64,000 nt of DNA from Niveispirillum sp943370215 (lineage in GTDB: Bacteria; Pseudomonadota; Alphaproteobacteria; Azospirillales; Azospirillaceae), in contig CALRQC020000001.1 in NCBI GenBank assembly GCA_943370215.1, positions 310,001-374,000 on the forward strand. The letters are read 5' to 3'. The first letter of the stretch is position 1, and each line of letters begins with the position of its first letter. A program made the translations under genes and the position numbers. The notes beneath the pieces are model-generated. The model did not search any database and was not told where the DNA came from. It saw only the letters and a list, made by a program, of their open reading frames with translations. Positions 41,801 through 50,624 of the stretch are shown here, piece by piece.

Positions 41801-43792
41801 TCACACATCCAAATCCTGCGCGAACTTCGCATTCTCGGTAATGAACTTAAACCGCAATTCCGGCTTGCGGCCCATCAGGCTTTCCACCAGGGATTTGGTG
41901 GATTCCACATCATCCTTCTGCTCCGGGTCGCGCAGGTCGGGCACCACCACGCGCAGCAACATGCGCTTTTTCGGGTCCATAGTGGTTTCCTTCAACTGGG
42001 CCGGCGGCATTTCGCCCAGGCCCTTGAAGCGGCTGATTTCGATCTTGCCCTTCACATTCTTGAAGGTGCTGCGCATCAACGCGTCCTTATGCGCGTCGTC
42101 GCGCGCATACTGCACCTTGCCGCCGCCGGACAGGCGATAGAGCGGGGGCAGCGCCAGATAAAGGTGTCCCTGCTGGATCAGGGCCGGCATTTCCCGATAG
42201 AAGAAGGTCATCAGCAGGGAGGCGATGTGCGCCCCATCCACATCAGCGTCGGTCATGATGATGACGCGTTCGTACCGAAGCTTGTCGACGCTGAAATCCT
42301 TGCCGGTGCCGCAGCCCAGCGCCTGGGCCAGATCGGCCAGTTCCTGGTTGCCGCGCAGCTTGTCCACACTGGCCGAGGCCACGTTGAGGATCTTGCCGCG
42401 CAGGGGCAGAATGGCCTGGGTTTCGCGTGAGCGGGCCTGTTTGGCTGAACCGCCGGCCGAATCACCCTCGACGATGAAAATCTCGGTATCCTCAGCACTC
42501 TGGCGCGAACAATCGGCCAGCTTGCCGGGCAGGCGCAGGCGGCGGGTGGGCGTCTTGCGCGCCATCTCCTTCTGCGCCTTCTTGCGCGCCCGCTCATCCG
42601 CCTTTTCGATCAGCCGTTCGATCAGGGCCTTGGCGGCATCGGGGGAGCCGGAAAGCCAATGGTCGAAATGATCCTTGATGGCGGCATCGGTCAGCTTCTG
42701 CGCCTCCGCATTCACCAGCCGTTCCTTGGTCTGGCCCTGAAAATGCGGGTCGCGGATGAAGACGGAGAGCAGCACCATCGCCCCTTCCATCACATCATCG
42801 GCGGTGATGGTGGCGGCGCGCTTGTTACCCAGCATGTCGCCATAGCCCTTGATGGCGCGGATCAGCGCCCCGCGCAGGCCCTGTTCATGCGTGCCGCCCA
42901 GCGGCGTGGGGATGGTGTTGCAATAGGTGTGGCTGAAACCTTCATCATCTTCCGGCCAGGCCACAGCCCATTCCACCCGCCCGGCCTCACCGGGAAATTC
43001 CGCCTGACCGGCGAACGGGTTGGGGGTGACGGTGGCGCGGCCTTTCAGGCTGCCGGTCAGATAATCCAGCAGGCCGTTGGGGAAATGCAGCACCTCTGCC
43101 GCCGGCACCTCGCTGCCCGGCGGCAACAGGCTGGCATCACAGCTCCAGCGGATTTCCACGCCACGGTAAAGATAGGCCTTGGAACGGCAGAGCCGGTAAA
43201 GCCGTTCCGGCTTGAACTGCGCGTCAGCGCCGAAAATCTCCGCATCCGGGTGGAAGCTGACCGTGGTGCCGCGCCGATTCTGCACCGCCCCGCCACTGGT
43301 CAGCGGCCCCAGCGGTACCCCGCGGGAGAAATTCTGCACCCAAAGCTGACGGTCGCGCGCCACCTCCACATGCAGCCGGTCGGACAGGGCATTCACCACA
43401 GCCGAGCCGACGCCATGCAGACCGCCGGAGGTGGCGTAGACCTTGCCGGAGAATTTGCCGCCCGAATGCAGGGTGGTGAAAATCACCTCCAGCGCGGACT
43501 TGCCGGGATATTTGGGATGTTCATCGGTGGGGATGCCGCGCCCATTGTCGCGCACCGTCACCGTGCCATCGGCGGCAAGGTCCAGTTCGATGCGGTTGGC
43601 ATGGCCTGCCACCGCCTCGTCCATGGCGTTGTCCAGCACCTCCGCCACCAGATGGTGCAAGGCGCGTTCATCGGTGCCGCCAATATACATGCCGGGACGG
43701 CGGCGCACGGGTTCCAGCCCCTCCAGAACTTCGATGTCCTGGGCGGAATAGCTGTCCTGCTTGACGGCGGTATTCTGAAAAAGGTCGCTCAT
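41801..43792 (-). CDS. parE: DNA topoisomerase IV subunit B
   Basis: A 663-residue ATPase subunit of the decatenating topoisomerase. The GHKL ATP site is shown by VLEGLEPVRRRPGMYIGGTD, EVLDNAMDEAVAGH and SGGLHGVGSAVVNALS. The TOPRIM domain has EGDSAGGSAKQARSRETQAI and DADVDGAHIASLL. The short length and the HHLV-type N-domain favour ParE over GyrB. The partner parC is not in the window. Transcribed divergently from the thioesterase gene. Confidence 0.94.
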   Translation of the reverse strand: MSDLFQNTAVKQDSYSAQDIEVLEGLEPVRRRPGMYIGGTDERALHHLVAEVLDNAMDEAVAGHANRIELDLAADGTVTVRDNGRGIPTDEHPKYPGKSALEVIFTTLHSGGKFSGKVYATSGGLHGVGSAVVNALSDRLHVEVARDRQLWVQNFSRGVPLGPLTSGGAVQNRRGTTVSFHPDAEIFGADAQFKPERLYRLCRSKAYLYRGVEIRWSCDASLLPPGSEVPAAEVLHFPNGLLDYLTGSLKGRATVTPNPFAGQAEFPGEAGRVEWAVAWPEDDEGFSHTYCNTIPTPLGGTHEQGLRGALIRAIKGYGDMLGNKRAATITADDVMEGAMVLLSVFIRDPHFQGQTKERLVNAEAQKLTDAAIKDHFDHWLSGSPDAAKALIERLIEKADERARKKAQKEMARKTPTRRLRLPGKLADCSRQSAEDTEIFIVEGDSAGGSAKQARSRETQAILPLRGKILNVASASVDKLRGNQELADLAQALGCGTGKDFSVDKLRYERVIIMTDADVDGAHIASLLMTFFYREMPALIQQGHLYLALPPLYRLSGGGKVQYARDDAHKDALMRSTFKNVKGKIEISRFKGLGEMPPAQLKETTMDPKKRMLLRVVVPDLRDPEQKDDVESTKSLVESLMGRKPELRFKFITENAKFAQDLDV

Positions 43793-43892
43793 GCCCCATT
43801 ATAGGGAGGGGGAACGCCAAGGTTCAAGGAGATGCAGTATCTCCGAACGATATATGCCACCATATTTTGTAGCTTGCCCTGGGAGGGCAGAG

Positions 43893-44291
43893 ATGTCTGA
43901 GCGAGTTCCCGATTTCGACCGCGACGCCCCCGCCTCGCGCACCTTCGCGATGCCGAAGGATCTGAACGGCAATGGCGATGTTTTCGGCGGCTGGGTGATG
44001 TCGCAGATGGACTTGGCCGGAGCCGCCCCCGCCATCCGGCTGGCACGTGGGCCTGTCGCCACCGTGGGCGTGGAAGCGATGAAGTTCCATCGCCCGGTCA
44101 GCGTCGGCGACGAGGTGAATTGCTATACAGAGGTGGAGCGGGTGGGCCGCACCTCCATCCGCGTGCGCATCGATGTCTGGGTCCGCAAACTGGATGGCAC
44201 CGCCTATAAGGTGACGGAGGGTGTTTTCACCTATGTCGCCATCGACAAGGATGGCCGCCCGCGCCCGGTGGTTCCGGCCCTGGCGGAATGA
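43893..44291 (+). CDS. Acyl-CoA thioesterase, YciA/hotdog family
   Basis: A 132-residue hotdog-fold thioesterase hydrolysing acyl-CoA. The family motif NGNGDVFGGWVMSQMDLAGA contains the catalytic Asp region, followed by FHRPVSVGDEVNCYTEVERV. GGGAGGG precedes the ATG at 43893; the longer frame reads into the parE promoter region. It ends just before a terminator hairpin. Confidence 0.93.
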   Translation: MSERVPDFDRDAPASRTFAMPKDLNGNGDVFGGWVMSQMDLAGAAPAIRLARGPVATVGVEAMKFHRPVSVGDEVNCYTEVERVGRTSIRVRIDVWVRKLDGTAYKVTEGVFTYVAIDKDGRPRPVVPALAE

Positions 44292-44294
44292 AAA

Positions 44295-44334
44295 CGGGCG
44301 GGACTCGGGGGAGATGTTCCCCGGGTTCCGCCCG
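44295..44334 (+). terminator. Hairpin terminator after the thioesterase gene
   Basis: A 16-pair stem with two G-T wobbles (CGGGCGGGACTCGGGG against CCCCGGGTTCCGCCCG) starts three bases after the stop. A weak CTTGT tail follows. Confidence 0.65.
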
Positions 44335-44350
44335 CTTGTCAGCGATAACC

Positions 44351-44377
44351 AGGGGCCGGCGGTTGGCGCCGGCCCCT
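44351..44377 (-). terminator. Hairpin terminator after ald
   Basis: A perfect 11-bp GC stem (AGGGGCCGGCG, 5-base loop, complement) begins 8 bases past the ald stop. No strong T-run follows. Confidence 0.6.
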
Positions 44378-44384
44378 GTCCTGA

Positions 44385-45494
44385 TCAACCCAGGACGGCT
44401 TCCGGGCTGATCACCTTGCCCAGATGGGCGATGGCGGGATGGGTCAACTCGCCATTGGCCACGTTCAGGCCGTTGCGCAGATGCACGTCATCCTTCAGCG
44501 CCTGCACCCAGCCCTTGTCGGCCAGGGCCAGCACGAAGGGCGCGGTGGCATTGTTCAGCGCGAAGGTGGAGGTGCGGGCAACCGCACCCGGCATGTTGGC
44601 CACGCAATAATGAATCACGCCATCCACCACATAGGTGGGATCGGCATGGGTGGTGGCGTGGCTGGTTTCGAAGCAACCGCCCTGGTCGATGGCGACGTCC
44701 ACCAGCACGGCACCCTTCTTCATGCGGCCAACCAGTTCCCGGCTGACCACCTTGGGGGCTTCGGCGCCCGGCACCAGCACGGCGCCGATCACCAGATCGG
44801 CTTCCAGCACGGCCTGTTCGATGGTGTCGACATTGGCATAGACTGTGTTCAGGCGGCGGCCGAACTGCTGGTCCAACTGGCGCAACCGGTCCAGCGACTT
44901 GTCCAGCACGGTGACATGGGCTTCCAGGCCCATGGCCATGCGGGCGGCATTGGTGCCCACCACGCCGCCACCGATGATGGCAACCTTGGCCGGCGGCGTG
45001 CCCGGCACGCCCCCCAGCAGGATGCCGATGCCGCCATAGGATTTTTCCAGGCAATGGGCGCCGGCCTGGATGGACATGCGCCCGGCCACTTCCGACATCG
45101 GCGCCAGCAGGGGCAGGCCGCCATTGCGGTCGGTCACGGTTTCATAGGCAATGCAGATGGCGCCCGATTCCTGCAACAGCTTGGCCTGCTCCGGATCGGG
45201 GGCCAGATGCAGATAGGTGAACAGCACCTGGCCGGGGCGCAGCATCTTGCATTCCGCCGGCTGCGGTTCCTTCACCTTCACGATCATGTCGGCGCGGGCG
45301 AAAATTTCCTCGGCCGTTTCGATGATGGTGGCACCGGCGGCGACATACAGATCGTCGGTCAGGCCGATGGCCGCACCGGCATTTTTCTGCACGATCACCT
45401 GATGGCCATGCACCACCAGTTGGCGCACGTTGCCGGGGATCAGACCGACGCGATATTCGTGATTTTTGATCTCTTTCGGCACACCGATGAGCAT
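44385..45494 (-). CDS. ald: Alanine dehydrogenase
   Basis: A 369-residue NAD enzyme interconverting alanine and pyruvate plus ammonia. The N-terminus MLIGVPKEIKNHEYRVGLIP contains the substrate Arg, KVKEPQPAE contains the catalytic Lys and LFTYLHLA contains the catalytic His. The Rossmann core is VAIIGGGVVGTNAARMAMGL. The gene lies divergent from an Lrp-type regulator, the standard arrangement for alanine-induced ald control. Confidence 0.96.
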   Translation of the reverse strand: MLIGVPKEIKNHEYRVGLIPGNVRQLVVHGHQVIVQKNAGAAIGLTDDLYVAAGATIIETAEEIFARADMIVKVKEPQPAECKMLRPGQVLFTYLHLAPDPEQAKLLQESGAICIAYETVTDRNGGLPLLAPMSEVAGRMSIQAGAHCLEKSYGGIGILLGGVPGTPPAKVAIIGGGVVGTNAARMAMGLEAHVTVLDKSLDRLRQLDQQFGRRLNTVYANVDTIEQAVLEADLVIGAVLVPGAEAPKVVSRELVGRMKKGAVLVDVAIDQGGCFETSHATTHADPTYVVDGVIHYCVANMPGAVARTSTFALNNATAPFVLALADKGWVQALKDDVHLRNGLNVANGELTHPAIAHLGKVISPEAVLG

Positions 45495-45623
45495 CTTTGT
45501 TCTCCCTGTTCGGATGTGCAGAAACGATACGCCTGAAGGCCGGTGAATGTCCTTGCAAAGAGGGCTTGCGCCATGGCCTCATTTCGACGTTTCATGCATG
45601 AAATGGGCATTTCGCGGTGGATT

Positions 45624-46094
45624 ATGCGGCCAATCGATCTCGACGCCATTGATGTTAAGATTCTCACCCATGTTCAGGTCGACGGACGGATCAGTGTCGC
45701 GGACCTGGCGGACAAGGTGGGGCTGTCGCCATCGGCCTGTCACCGGCGGCTGAAACGGCTGGAAGATGACGGGGTGATCGAAGGCTATGTCGGGCTGGTC
45801 AGCCCGGCGGCGCTGGGGCGCGGCACCTCGGTCTTTGTGCAGATCACCCTTGACCGGCAGCAGGATCAGGATCTGCGCGCGTTTGAGGCCAAGGTGATGG
45901 AAAGTCCGGAAGTGATGGAATGCTATCTGATGGCCGGCGACAGTGATTACATGCTGCGCGTCATGGTGGCCGATGGCAGCGATTATGAACGGCTGCATAC
46001 CCAAACGCTGACCCGCCTGCCGGGGGTGGCGCGCGTGCGTTCCAGTTTCACCCTGCGCACGGTGGCCAAACGGACCACCGTGCCGATGCGGTGA
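45624..46094 (+). CDS. Lrp/AsnC-family regulator, likely activator of ald
   Basis: A 156-residue transcription factor. The N-terminal helix-turn-helix (ISVADLADKVGLSPSACHRR) is followed by a RAM effector domain with VFVQITLDRQQDQDLRAFEA and CYLMAGDSDYMLRVMV. The start at MRPIDLDAIDVKIL is the usual family N-terminus; the longer frame adds 27 unlikely residues. Divergent pairing with ald suggests control of alanine metabolism (AldR/BkdR-like). This role is inferred. Confidence 0.88.
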   Translation: MRPIDLDAIDVKILTHVQVDGRISVADLADKVGLSPSACHRRLKRLEDDGVIEGYVGLVSPAALGRGTSVFVQITLDRQQDQDLRAFEAKVMESPEVMECYLMAGDSDYMLRVMVADGSDYERLHTQTLTRLPGVARVRSSFTLRTVAKRTTVPMR

Positions 46095-46097
46095 GCG

Positions 46098-46358
46098 TTA
46101 CTGCCGCTGCGCGATCATTCCCCAATAGGCGATGATCGGTGTCATCCCGCTGCGGGCTTCGGGGGTTTGCATCAGGTTGGGCAGCGCGAAGGTGGTGTTA
46201 TCGCCACTGCCGGGGGTGCCGCCATATTTCCAGCCAATGACCATAAACAGGGCTTGATAGTTTTTGACCGGCAAAATGGCGCCGTCACATTTCAACCAGC
46301 CCTCGGGAATGACCGTGCCTGCGATATAGCGCGTCTCGCCAACGAAACTGTCGCTCAT
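46098..46358 (-). CDS. Short tail-collar (microcystin-dependent-protein-like) protein
   Basis: An 86-residue protein made almost only of the phage tail-collar domain. The family pattern is clear: FVGETRYIAGTVIPEGWLKC, DGAILPVKNYQALFMVIGWK, then YGG and FALPNL. The C-terminal variable part is very short (TPIIAYWGMIAQRQ). GGGAGAAA lies before the ATG. It is the third gene of a minus-strand unit with a second collar protein. The domain forms trimeric tips of phage fibres, but many bacterial paralogues lie outside phages. Confidence 0.85.
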   Translation of the reverse strand: MSDSFVGETRYIAGTVIPEGWLKCDGAILPVKNYQALFMVIGWKYGGTPGSGDNTTFALPNLMQTPEARSGMTPIIAYWGMIAQRQ

Positions 46359-46496
46359 GCTTTTTCTCCCATTAATGCTTATATGTCTGCGTTTCCAAAT
46401 TTTCCGACAACCCAGGATGGCAAGCAGCCCAATTTCAATCAAAAAATCAATATATTTATAAATGCGCAATCTTATGTATTTGTCCTGCCAGACGGT
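46359..46496. other. AT-rich spacer inside the tail-collar unit
   Basis: A 138-base gap, distinctly AT-rich (46425-46480), containing no gene. The change in composition from the flanks hints at acquisition or loss of DNA here. Confidence 0.4.
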
Positions 46497-47084
46497 TCAG
46501 GCGACGACTTGATTATAGCGTGTTGCCGTCAACTGGGTGGAAATGGCGCAGGATTTGGTATCCTTGAAGCCATGGGCCCGCATATCGCCGCGGATTGCGG
46601 CATCGCTGAAGGGAGCAGCCCCACCCTTGGGGTAGATGGCCCAGATGGGTCGGGTCACCGCCGCTTGGCGGGCCGCTGCCAGATCGTCGGCGCAGGTGAC
46701 ACAGGCGATGATCATGGCGGCCGCTGCGGGATCATCGGTGCGTGCCCCCTCCAGTGCGGTGGAAAGGGCATCGTCGTTCCATTGGCCCAGCACCAAAGCC
46801 AATACCCCATCGGTCAGACCCAATTTCACCTTCAGGCTGGGCGGTTCCGTGGCCAGCGCTTTGGCCCAGAGGGTTGCGGTTGCTGCACCCAGCGCCAACG
46901 TCACCCCCTCGCCAGCGCAAAAGAAGGCAAGTCCCTTGTCAGTAATGCGCACGTCCGTGATGGCGGATTTGACAAAGCGCCGTTTGATAGGGCCGCGCAG
47001 GATCAGTTCCGTGCTTTCCAGCAGGGCTTTCACCTCCCCGCTTTCCTGGCCCACATTGGCGTGCGTGATGGCTTCCCTGCCCAT
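46497..47084 (-). CDS. Unknown protein between two tail-collar genes
   Basis: A 195-residue soluble protein. The N-terminal half is beta-rich (VKALLESTELILRGPIKRRF, SAITDVRITDKGLAFFCAGE), PH-like in feel. The C-terminal half has an alpha/beta look, with DDPAAAAMIIACVTCADDLA and PIWAIYPKGGA, ending DTKSCAISTQLTATRYNQVV. The closing motif recalls a conserved but uncharacterised family (DUF3052-like), but this is from memory. The spacing suggests an operon with the collar genes, though function need not be shared. Confidence 0.65.
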   Translation of the reverse strand: MGREAITHANVGQESGEVKALLESTELILRGPIKRRFVKSAITDVRITDKGLAFFCAGEGVTLALGAATATLWAKALATEPPSLKVKLGLTDGVLALVLGQWNDDALSTALEGARTDDPAAAAMIIACVTCADDLAAARQAAVTRPIWAIYPKGGAAPFSDAAIRGDMRAHGFKDTKSCAISTQLTATRYNQVVA

Positions 47085-47185
47085 GGTGCCCCCGATGTCG
47101 AAGCAACCAATGGTAAATCAAATAGCAGGCCGCGCAGTGGCTTTAATTGTGGGGCCGCCCTGAACCTGTGGGCGGCCCCCATTCT

Positions 47186-47614
47186 TTAATTAAAATTGGG
47201 ATAGAGACCTTCAACACAGATGAAGGCACCCAAACACGCGAAGGGCGGCGGTGGCAGGGGGGCGCCCTGGGGGGCCGGGGCCTGTGCGGTCACCGTCTCA
47301 TCGTCCTTTGCGGCGGCGGCGGTTACAACCTTGGTTGATGCGGGGATACCCAGACTGGTGCTCCCGCCGGTGGCGCCGGCCTTTGTTGCCGGAATGCGAT
47401 CCGGCTGCGTTGGCTGGTTTAAGCCCACGGCAACACGGCCCCGCAGGTCGGGCAGGGCAAATGTCGTCCGACCATCACCACCATAGGCGGTTCCCAGTAG
47501 GGAAAACAGGGCCTGATACTGGGAGATGGGGAGAGTTCGACCGTCACAGGGCAGCCAACCACTAAACTCCCGTGTATAAGCGAAATAGGAGATTTGCCCG
47601 AGATAGGAATCCAT
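47186..47614 (-). CDS. Tail-collar domain protein
   Basis: A 142-residue protein. The tail-collar domain occupies residues 1-70: YLGQISYFAYTREFSGWLPC, DGRTLPISQYQALFSLLGTA, then YGGDGRTTFALPDLRGRVAV. A Thr/Ala/Pro-rich linker leads to the closing strand PFACLGAFICVEGLYPNFN, equivalent to the I.AL.GI.PSRN end of this family. GGGAAGG precedes the ATG. It is the first gene of the unit and divergent from the Nudix gene. Likely a surface or fibre-tip-like protein; its true partner is unknown. Confidence 0.88.
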   Translation of the reverse strand: MDSYLGQISYFAYTREFSGWLPCDGRTLPISQYQALFSLLGTAYGGDGRTTFALPDLRGRVAVGLNQPTQPDRIPATKAGATGGSTSLGIPASTKVVTAAAAKDDETVTAQAPAPQGAPLPPPPFACLGAFICVEGLYPNFN

Positions 47615-47774
47615 GATCGTGCCTTCCCAATGGGGGTTTCCAGAACGAACAAAATACAATCCATGGGAGTATATGCAATTTTTCATGGTTGCAAGTCGGA
47701 TGATCATCCTGCTTACACCGATATCGTACAGACACCGATAACAACTGCTGGGAAATGCTGAAATGGGGGAAAAA

Positions 47775-48179
47775 ATGAACCCACGTGTGGGCTGTGGCGC
47801 CTTCATCCAGGATGGAGAAGGGCGCTTGCTGCTGGTTAAACGCCGCCGTAACCCGGAGGCCGACTATTGGGGCCTGCCGGGTGGCAAGGTGGATTTCCTG
47901 GAAAAGGTGGCCGACACCGTGGTGCGGGAAATCGCTGAGGAACTGGGGGTTGAGATTATGCTGACCGGGTTGCTCTGCGTTGTCGACCAGATCGACCGGG
48001 AGGCGCCCAGCCACTGGATCAACCCCGTCCACCGTGCCCGGATCATTGCCGGGGAGCCGCAGGTGATGGAGCCCGACGCGCTGGCCGATTGGGGCTGGTT
48101 CCCCCTGGATGCGCTGCCGCAGCCCCTGACAGTTTCCACCAGGGCAGCGGTAAAGGCGGCGCGCGAGGCAGCCGCCTGA
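47775..48179 (+). CDS. Nudix hydrolase
   Basis: A 134-residue nucleotide-diphosphate-X hydrolase. The complete Nudix box runs GGKVDFLEKVADTVVREIAE then ELGVE (G-x5-E-x7-RE-x2-EE-x-G). The start at MNPRVG is preceded by GGGGGA; a 12-base upstream ATG lacks a site. Substrate not predictable, though the short length and EPDALADWGWFPLDALP tail resemble MutT/NudG-like ADP-sugar or dNTP types. Confidence 0.9.
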   Translation: MNPRVGCGAFIQDGEGRLLLVKRRRNPEADYWGLPGGKVDFLEKVADTVVREIAEELGVEIMLTGLLCVVDQIDREAPSHWINPVHRARIIAGEPQVMEPDALADWGWFPLDALPQPLTVSTRAAVKAAREAAA

Positions 48180-48185
48180 GACTTG

Positions 48186-48593
48186 TCAGCCGGGAAGTCC
48201 TGACAATACGGGGACGTCGCTCAAGTCTTTGTCCCATTCAGCGCGACTGGCATGACAGATATGGGCTGTGGGTTTGATGTCAACCGTACCGTCTAAGCTC
48301 CCGGCCGGAACAACCAACAGGGAATCGTTCATCTGCAGACCGGGTAACGCCGATCCACAGGTGTCGCAGAAGCAGCGTTCATGACGGGTGCCGGGGACAC
48401 GATATGTCGTTACATGGTCCAGACCAGACAGCCAGTTAATCTTGGCGGTGGTGGAGAAAAGGTTGGCAGCATGGGCCGACCCGGTATCCTTGCGGCAGCG
48501 TGAGCAATGACAGAGAAAAAAGCTCTGAAAGGCACCGGTGACCTCGAAACGCACAGTGCCGCACAGGCAACTGCCGGGACTGATCTTTTCCAT
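48186..48593 (-). CDS. GFA-family zinc protein
   Basis: A 135-residue member of the glutathione-dependent formaldehyde-activating (GFA) family. Zinc ligands are seen as CLCG (residues 9-12), CHCSRC and CDTCGS. Some members bind glutathione-formaldehyde adducts; many are uncharacterised. It lies five bases after the plsY stop on the same strand, so may be co-transcribed. Role not certain. Confidence 0.88.
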   Translation of the reverse strand: MEKISPGSCLCGTVRFEVTGAFQSFFLCHCSRCRKDTGSAHAANLFSTTAKINWLSGLDHVTTYRVPGTRHERCFCDTCGSALPGLQMNDSLLVVPAGSLDGTVDIKPTAHICHASRAEWDKDLSDVPVLSGLPG

Positions 48594-48598
48594 TCGCC

Positions 48599-49225
48599 TT
48601 ACGCCTCCTTTTTCTTTGCCCCGATCCTGGGCTCCTGGCCCTTCAGCAGCCGGGCAATGTTTTCCTTGTGCCGGATGAAAACCAGCAGGGCGATGAAGAC
48701 GCACAGGCCCGCCACCGCCGGCCCGGCCAGGAACCAGGCGACCACCGGGCTGAGCCCGATGGCGATCAGGGCGGAAAGCGAGGAGATGCGGAAGGCAAAG
48801 GCGGCCAGCAGCCAGGTACCGCAGGCGGACAGCCCCACCGGCCAGGCAATGGCCAGCAGCACGCCCAGGGCGGTGGCCACGCCCTTGCCGCCCTTGAAAC
48901 CCAGCCAGACCGGAAAGCTGTGGCCCAGCATGGAGCCGGCGGCGGCGGCCACCGCCGCTTCCACCCCGCCGAAATAGAGTGCCAGCAGAGTGGCGATGCC
49001 GCCCTTGCCGCTATCCAGGATCAGGGTCAAGGCGGCCAGCGGCTTGTTGCCGGTGCGCAGCACATTGGTGGCGCCGATATTGCCGCTGCCGATCTTGCGG
49101 ATATCGCCATAGCCGGCCAGCCGGGTCAGCACCAGCCCGAAGGGGATGGAGCCCAGGAAATAGCCGCCGGCAAAGGCGGCGATCAACAGGCCCCAGGCCA
49201 GGGAAGCGGTTGCCGGTTCAACCAT
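48599..49225 (-). CDS. plsY: Acyl-phosphate:glycerol-3-phosphate acyltransferase
   Basis: A 208-residue membrane enzyme making lysophosphatidic acid, the first step in phospholipid synthesis with PlsX. Five or more hydrophobic segments alternate with the conserved motifs GSIPFGLVLTRLAG, KIGSGNIGATNVLRTGNK and GFKGGKGVATALGVLL. The start MVEPATASLAW fits the first helix. It follows pyrC' on the same strand, a common alphaproteobacterial neighbour. Confidence 0.95.
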   Translation of the reverse strand: MVEPATASLAWGLLIAAFAGGYFLGSIPFGLVLTRLAGYGDIRKIGSGNIGATNVLRTGNKPLAALTLILDSGKGGIATLLALYFGGVEAAVAAAAGSMLGHSFPVWLGFKGGKGVATALGVLLAIAWPVGLSACGTWLLAAFAFRISSLSALIAIGLSPVVAWFLAGPAVAGLCVFIALLVFIRHKENIARLLKGQEPRIGAKKKEA

Positions 49226-49268
49226 GATGGCGCCGATCCTTTTTGTTCTTGCCGTTGGGCGGGTCGGG

Positions 49269-50561
49269 TCAGGCGGCGCGGGTGAACACGCTGCGCCCAT
49301 CCACGATGGTGCGCATCACCATGCCCTGAACCGGGCGCTTGTCGAAACAGCTATTCTTCGATTTCGACGCCAGCTTCTCCGCTTCGATCCGCCAGGGCCG
49401 GTCCAGGTCAAACAACACCAGATCGGCAGCCCCGCCCCGGGTCAGCCGGCCCAGATGCGTCAGGCCCAGAATGTCGGCGGGGATATGGGTGACGGCGGCC
49501 AGCGCGCGGGCCAGCGGCACCTGGCCCTTATGATGCAGGTCCAGCACCAGCGGCAGCAAGGTTTCAAACCCGACCGCGCCAAAGGCCGCCTGGGCGAAGG
49601 GCACGCGCTTGCTGTCCTGATCATGCGGCTGGTGGTCCGACGTGATGGCATCGATGGTGCCATCGGTCAGCCCTTCCACAATGGCGCCGCGGTCCGCTTC
49701 GCTGCGCAGGGGCGGCTTCAGCTTGAAGAAGGTGCGGTAATCGCCGACATCCATTTCCGTCAGGGAGAAATAGGGCGGGGCGGTGTCGCAGGTGATGGAC
49801 AGCCCGCGTGCCTTGGCCTGGCGGATGACATTGACCGATTCGGCGGTGGAGATATTGGCGGCGTGGTAACGCCCGCCGGTCATTTCCACCAGCCGAAGAT
49901 CACGTTCCAGCATGATCACCTCGGCCATGGGCGGAATGCCGGCCAGACCCAGCCGTGTGGCGATCTCGCCCGAGTTCATCACGCCGCCGGCCAGACGCGG
50001 CTCGCTGGGATGCTGGAAAATGGTCTGGCCGAAGGTGCTGGCATAGGAAAGCGCGCGGCGCATCAGGGCCGGATCGGCGATGGGGCCGCCATCGGTGAAG
50101 CCGATGGCCCCGGCCTCCATCAGCAACCCGATCTCCGCAAGCTCCTTGCCGGCATTTTCCCGCGTCAGGGCGCCATAGGCGAAAATCTTCACCAGTTTGG
50201 TTTCCCGCGCCCGGCGGGCGATGAACTCAATCCCCGCCACATCATCGATCACCGGATCGGTGTTGGGCAGGGCGGCCAGGGCGGTGATACCGCCGGCGGC
50301 GGCACTGCGGCTGGCGGTCAGGATGGTTTCATTATGCTCAAACCCCGGTTCGCCCACAGCGGCGCGCAGGTCCACCAGACCGGGGGCAAGGCAAAGGCCC
50401 GTGCAATCCACCGCCGTCACCCCCTCCGGCACGCCATTGGCGAACAGGCCGGGGCCGAAATCCTTGATGCGGGTGCCTTCCACCAGAAGGCCGCCAACGG
50501 CATCCAGGCCGGTGGCGGGGTCGATCAGACGGGCATTCAGATAGGCGGTGCGCTGGGTCAT
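49269..50561 (-). CDS. pyrC: Dihydroorotase-like protein (PyrC'), likely non-catalytic
   Basis: A 430-residue amidohydrolase-fold protein. Active dihydroorotases bind metal through DxHxH, but here the site reads DLRAAVGEPG (residues 64-73), with Arg and Ala in place of both His. The later PHH-type site reads APPYF. Only SDHQPHD is kept. This pattern is known in PyrC' proteins encoded beside pyrB, which support aspartate carbamoyltransferase assembly without dihydroorotase activity. It lies 63 bases downstream of pyrB. An active dihydroorotase is expected elsewhere in the genome. Automatic annotation would name it plain PyrC. Confidence 0.9.
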   Translation of the reverse strand: MTQRTAYLNARLIDPATGLDAVGGLLVEGTRIKDFGPGLFANGVPEGVTAVDCTGLCLAPGLVDLRAAVGEPGFEHNETILTASRSAAAGGITALAALPNTDPVIDDVAGIEFIARRARETKLVKIFAYGALTRENAGKELAEIGLLMEAGAIGFTDGGPIADPALMRRALSYASTFGQTIFQHPSEPRLAGGVMNSGEIATRLGLAGIPPMAEVIMLERDLRLVEMTGGRYHAANISTAESVNVIRQAKARGLSITCDTAPPYFSLTEMDVGDYRTFFKLKPPLRSEADRGAIVEGLTDGTIDAITSDHQPHDQDSKRVPFAQAAFGAVGFETLLPLVLDLHHKGQVPLARALAAVTHIPADILGLTHLGRLTRGGAADLVLFDLDRPWRIEAEKLASKSKNSCFDKRPVQGMVMRTIVDGRSVFTRAA

Positions 50562-50624
50562 GGGGGCGTGTCCGGGCCGGCGGGCGGGAAAGGGCGATGG
50601 GGGCGGAACAGGGCGCGGGTGGGC

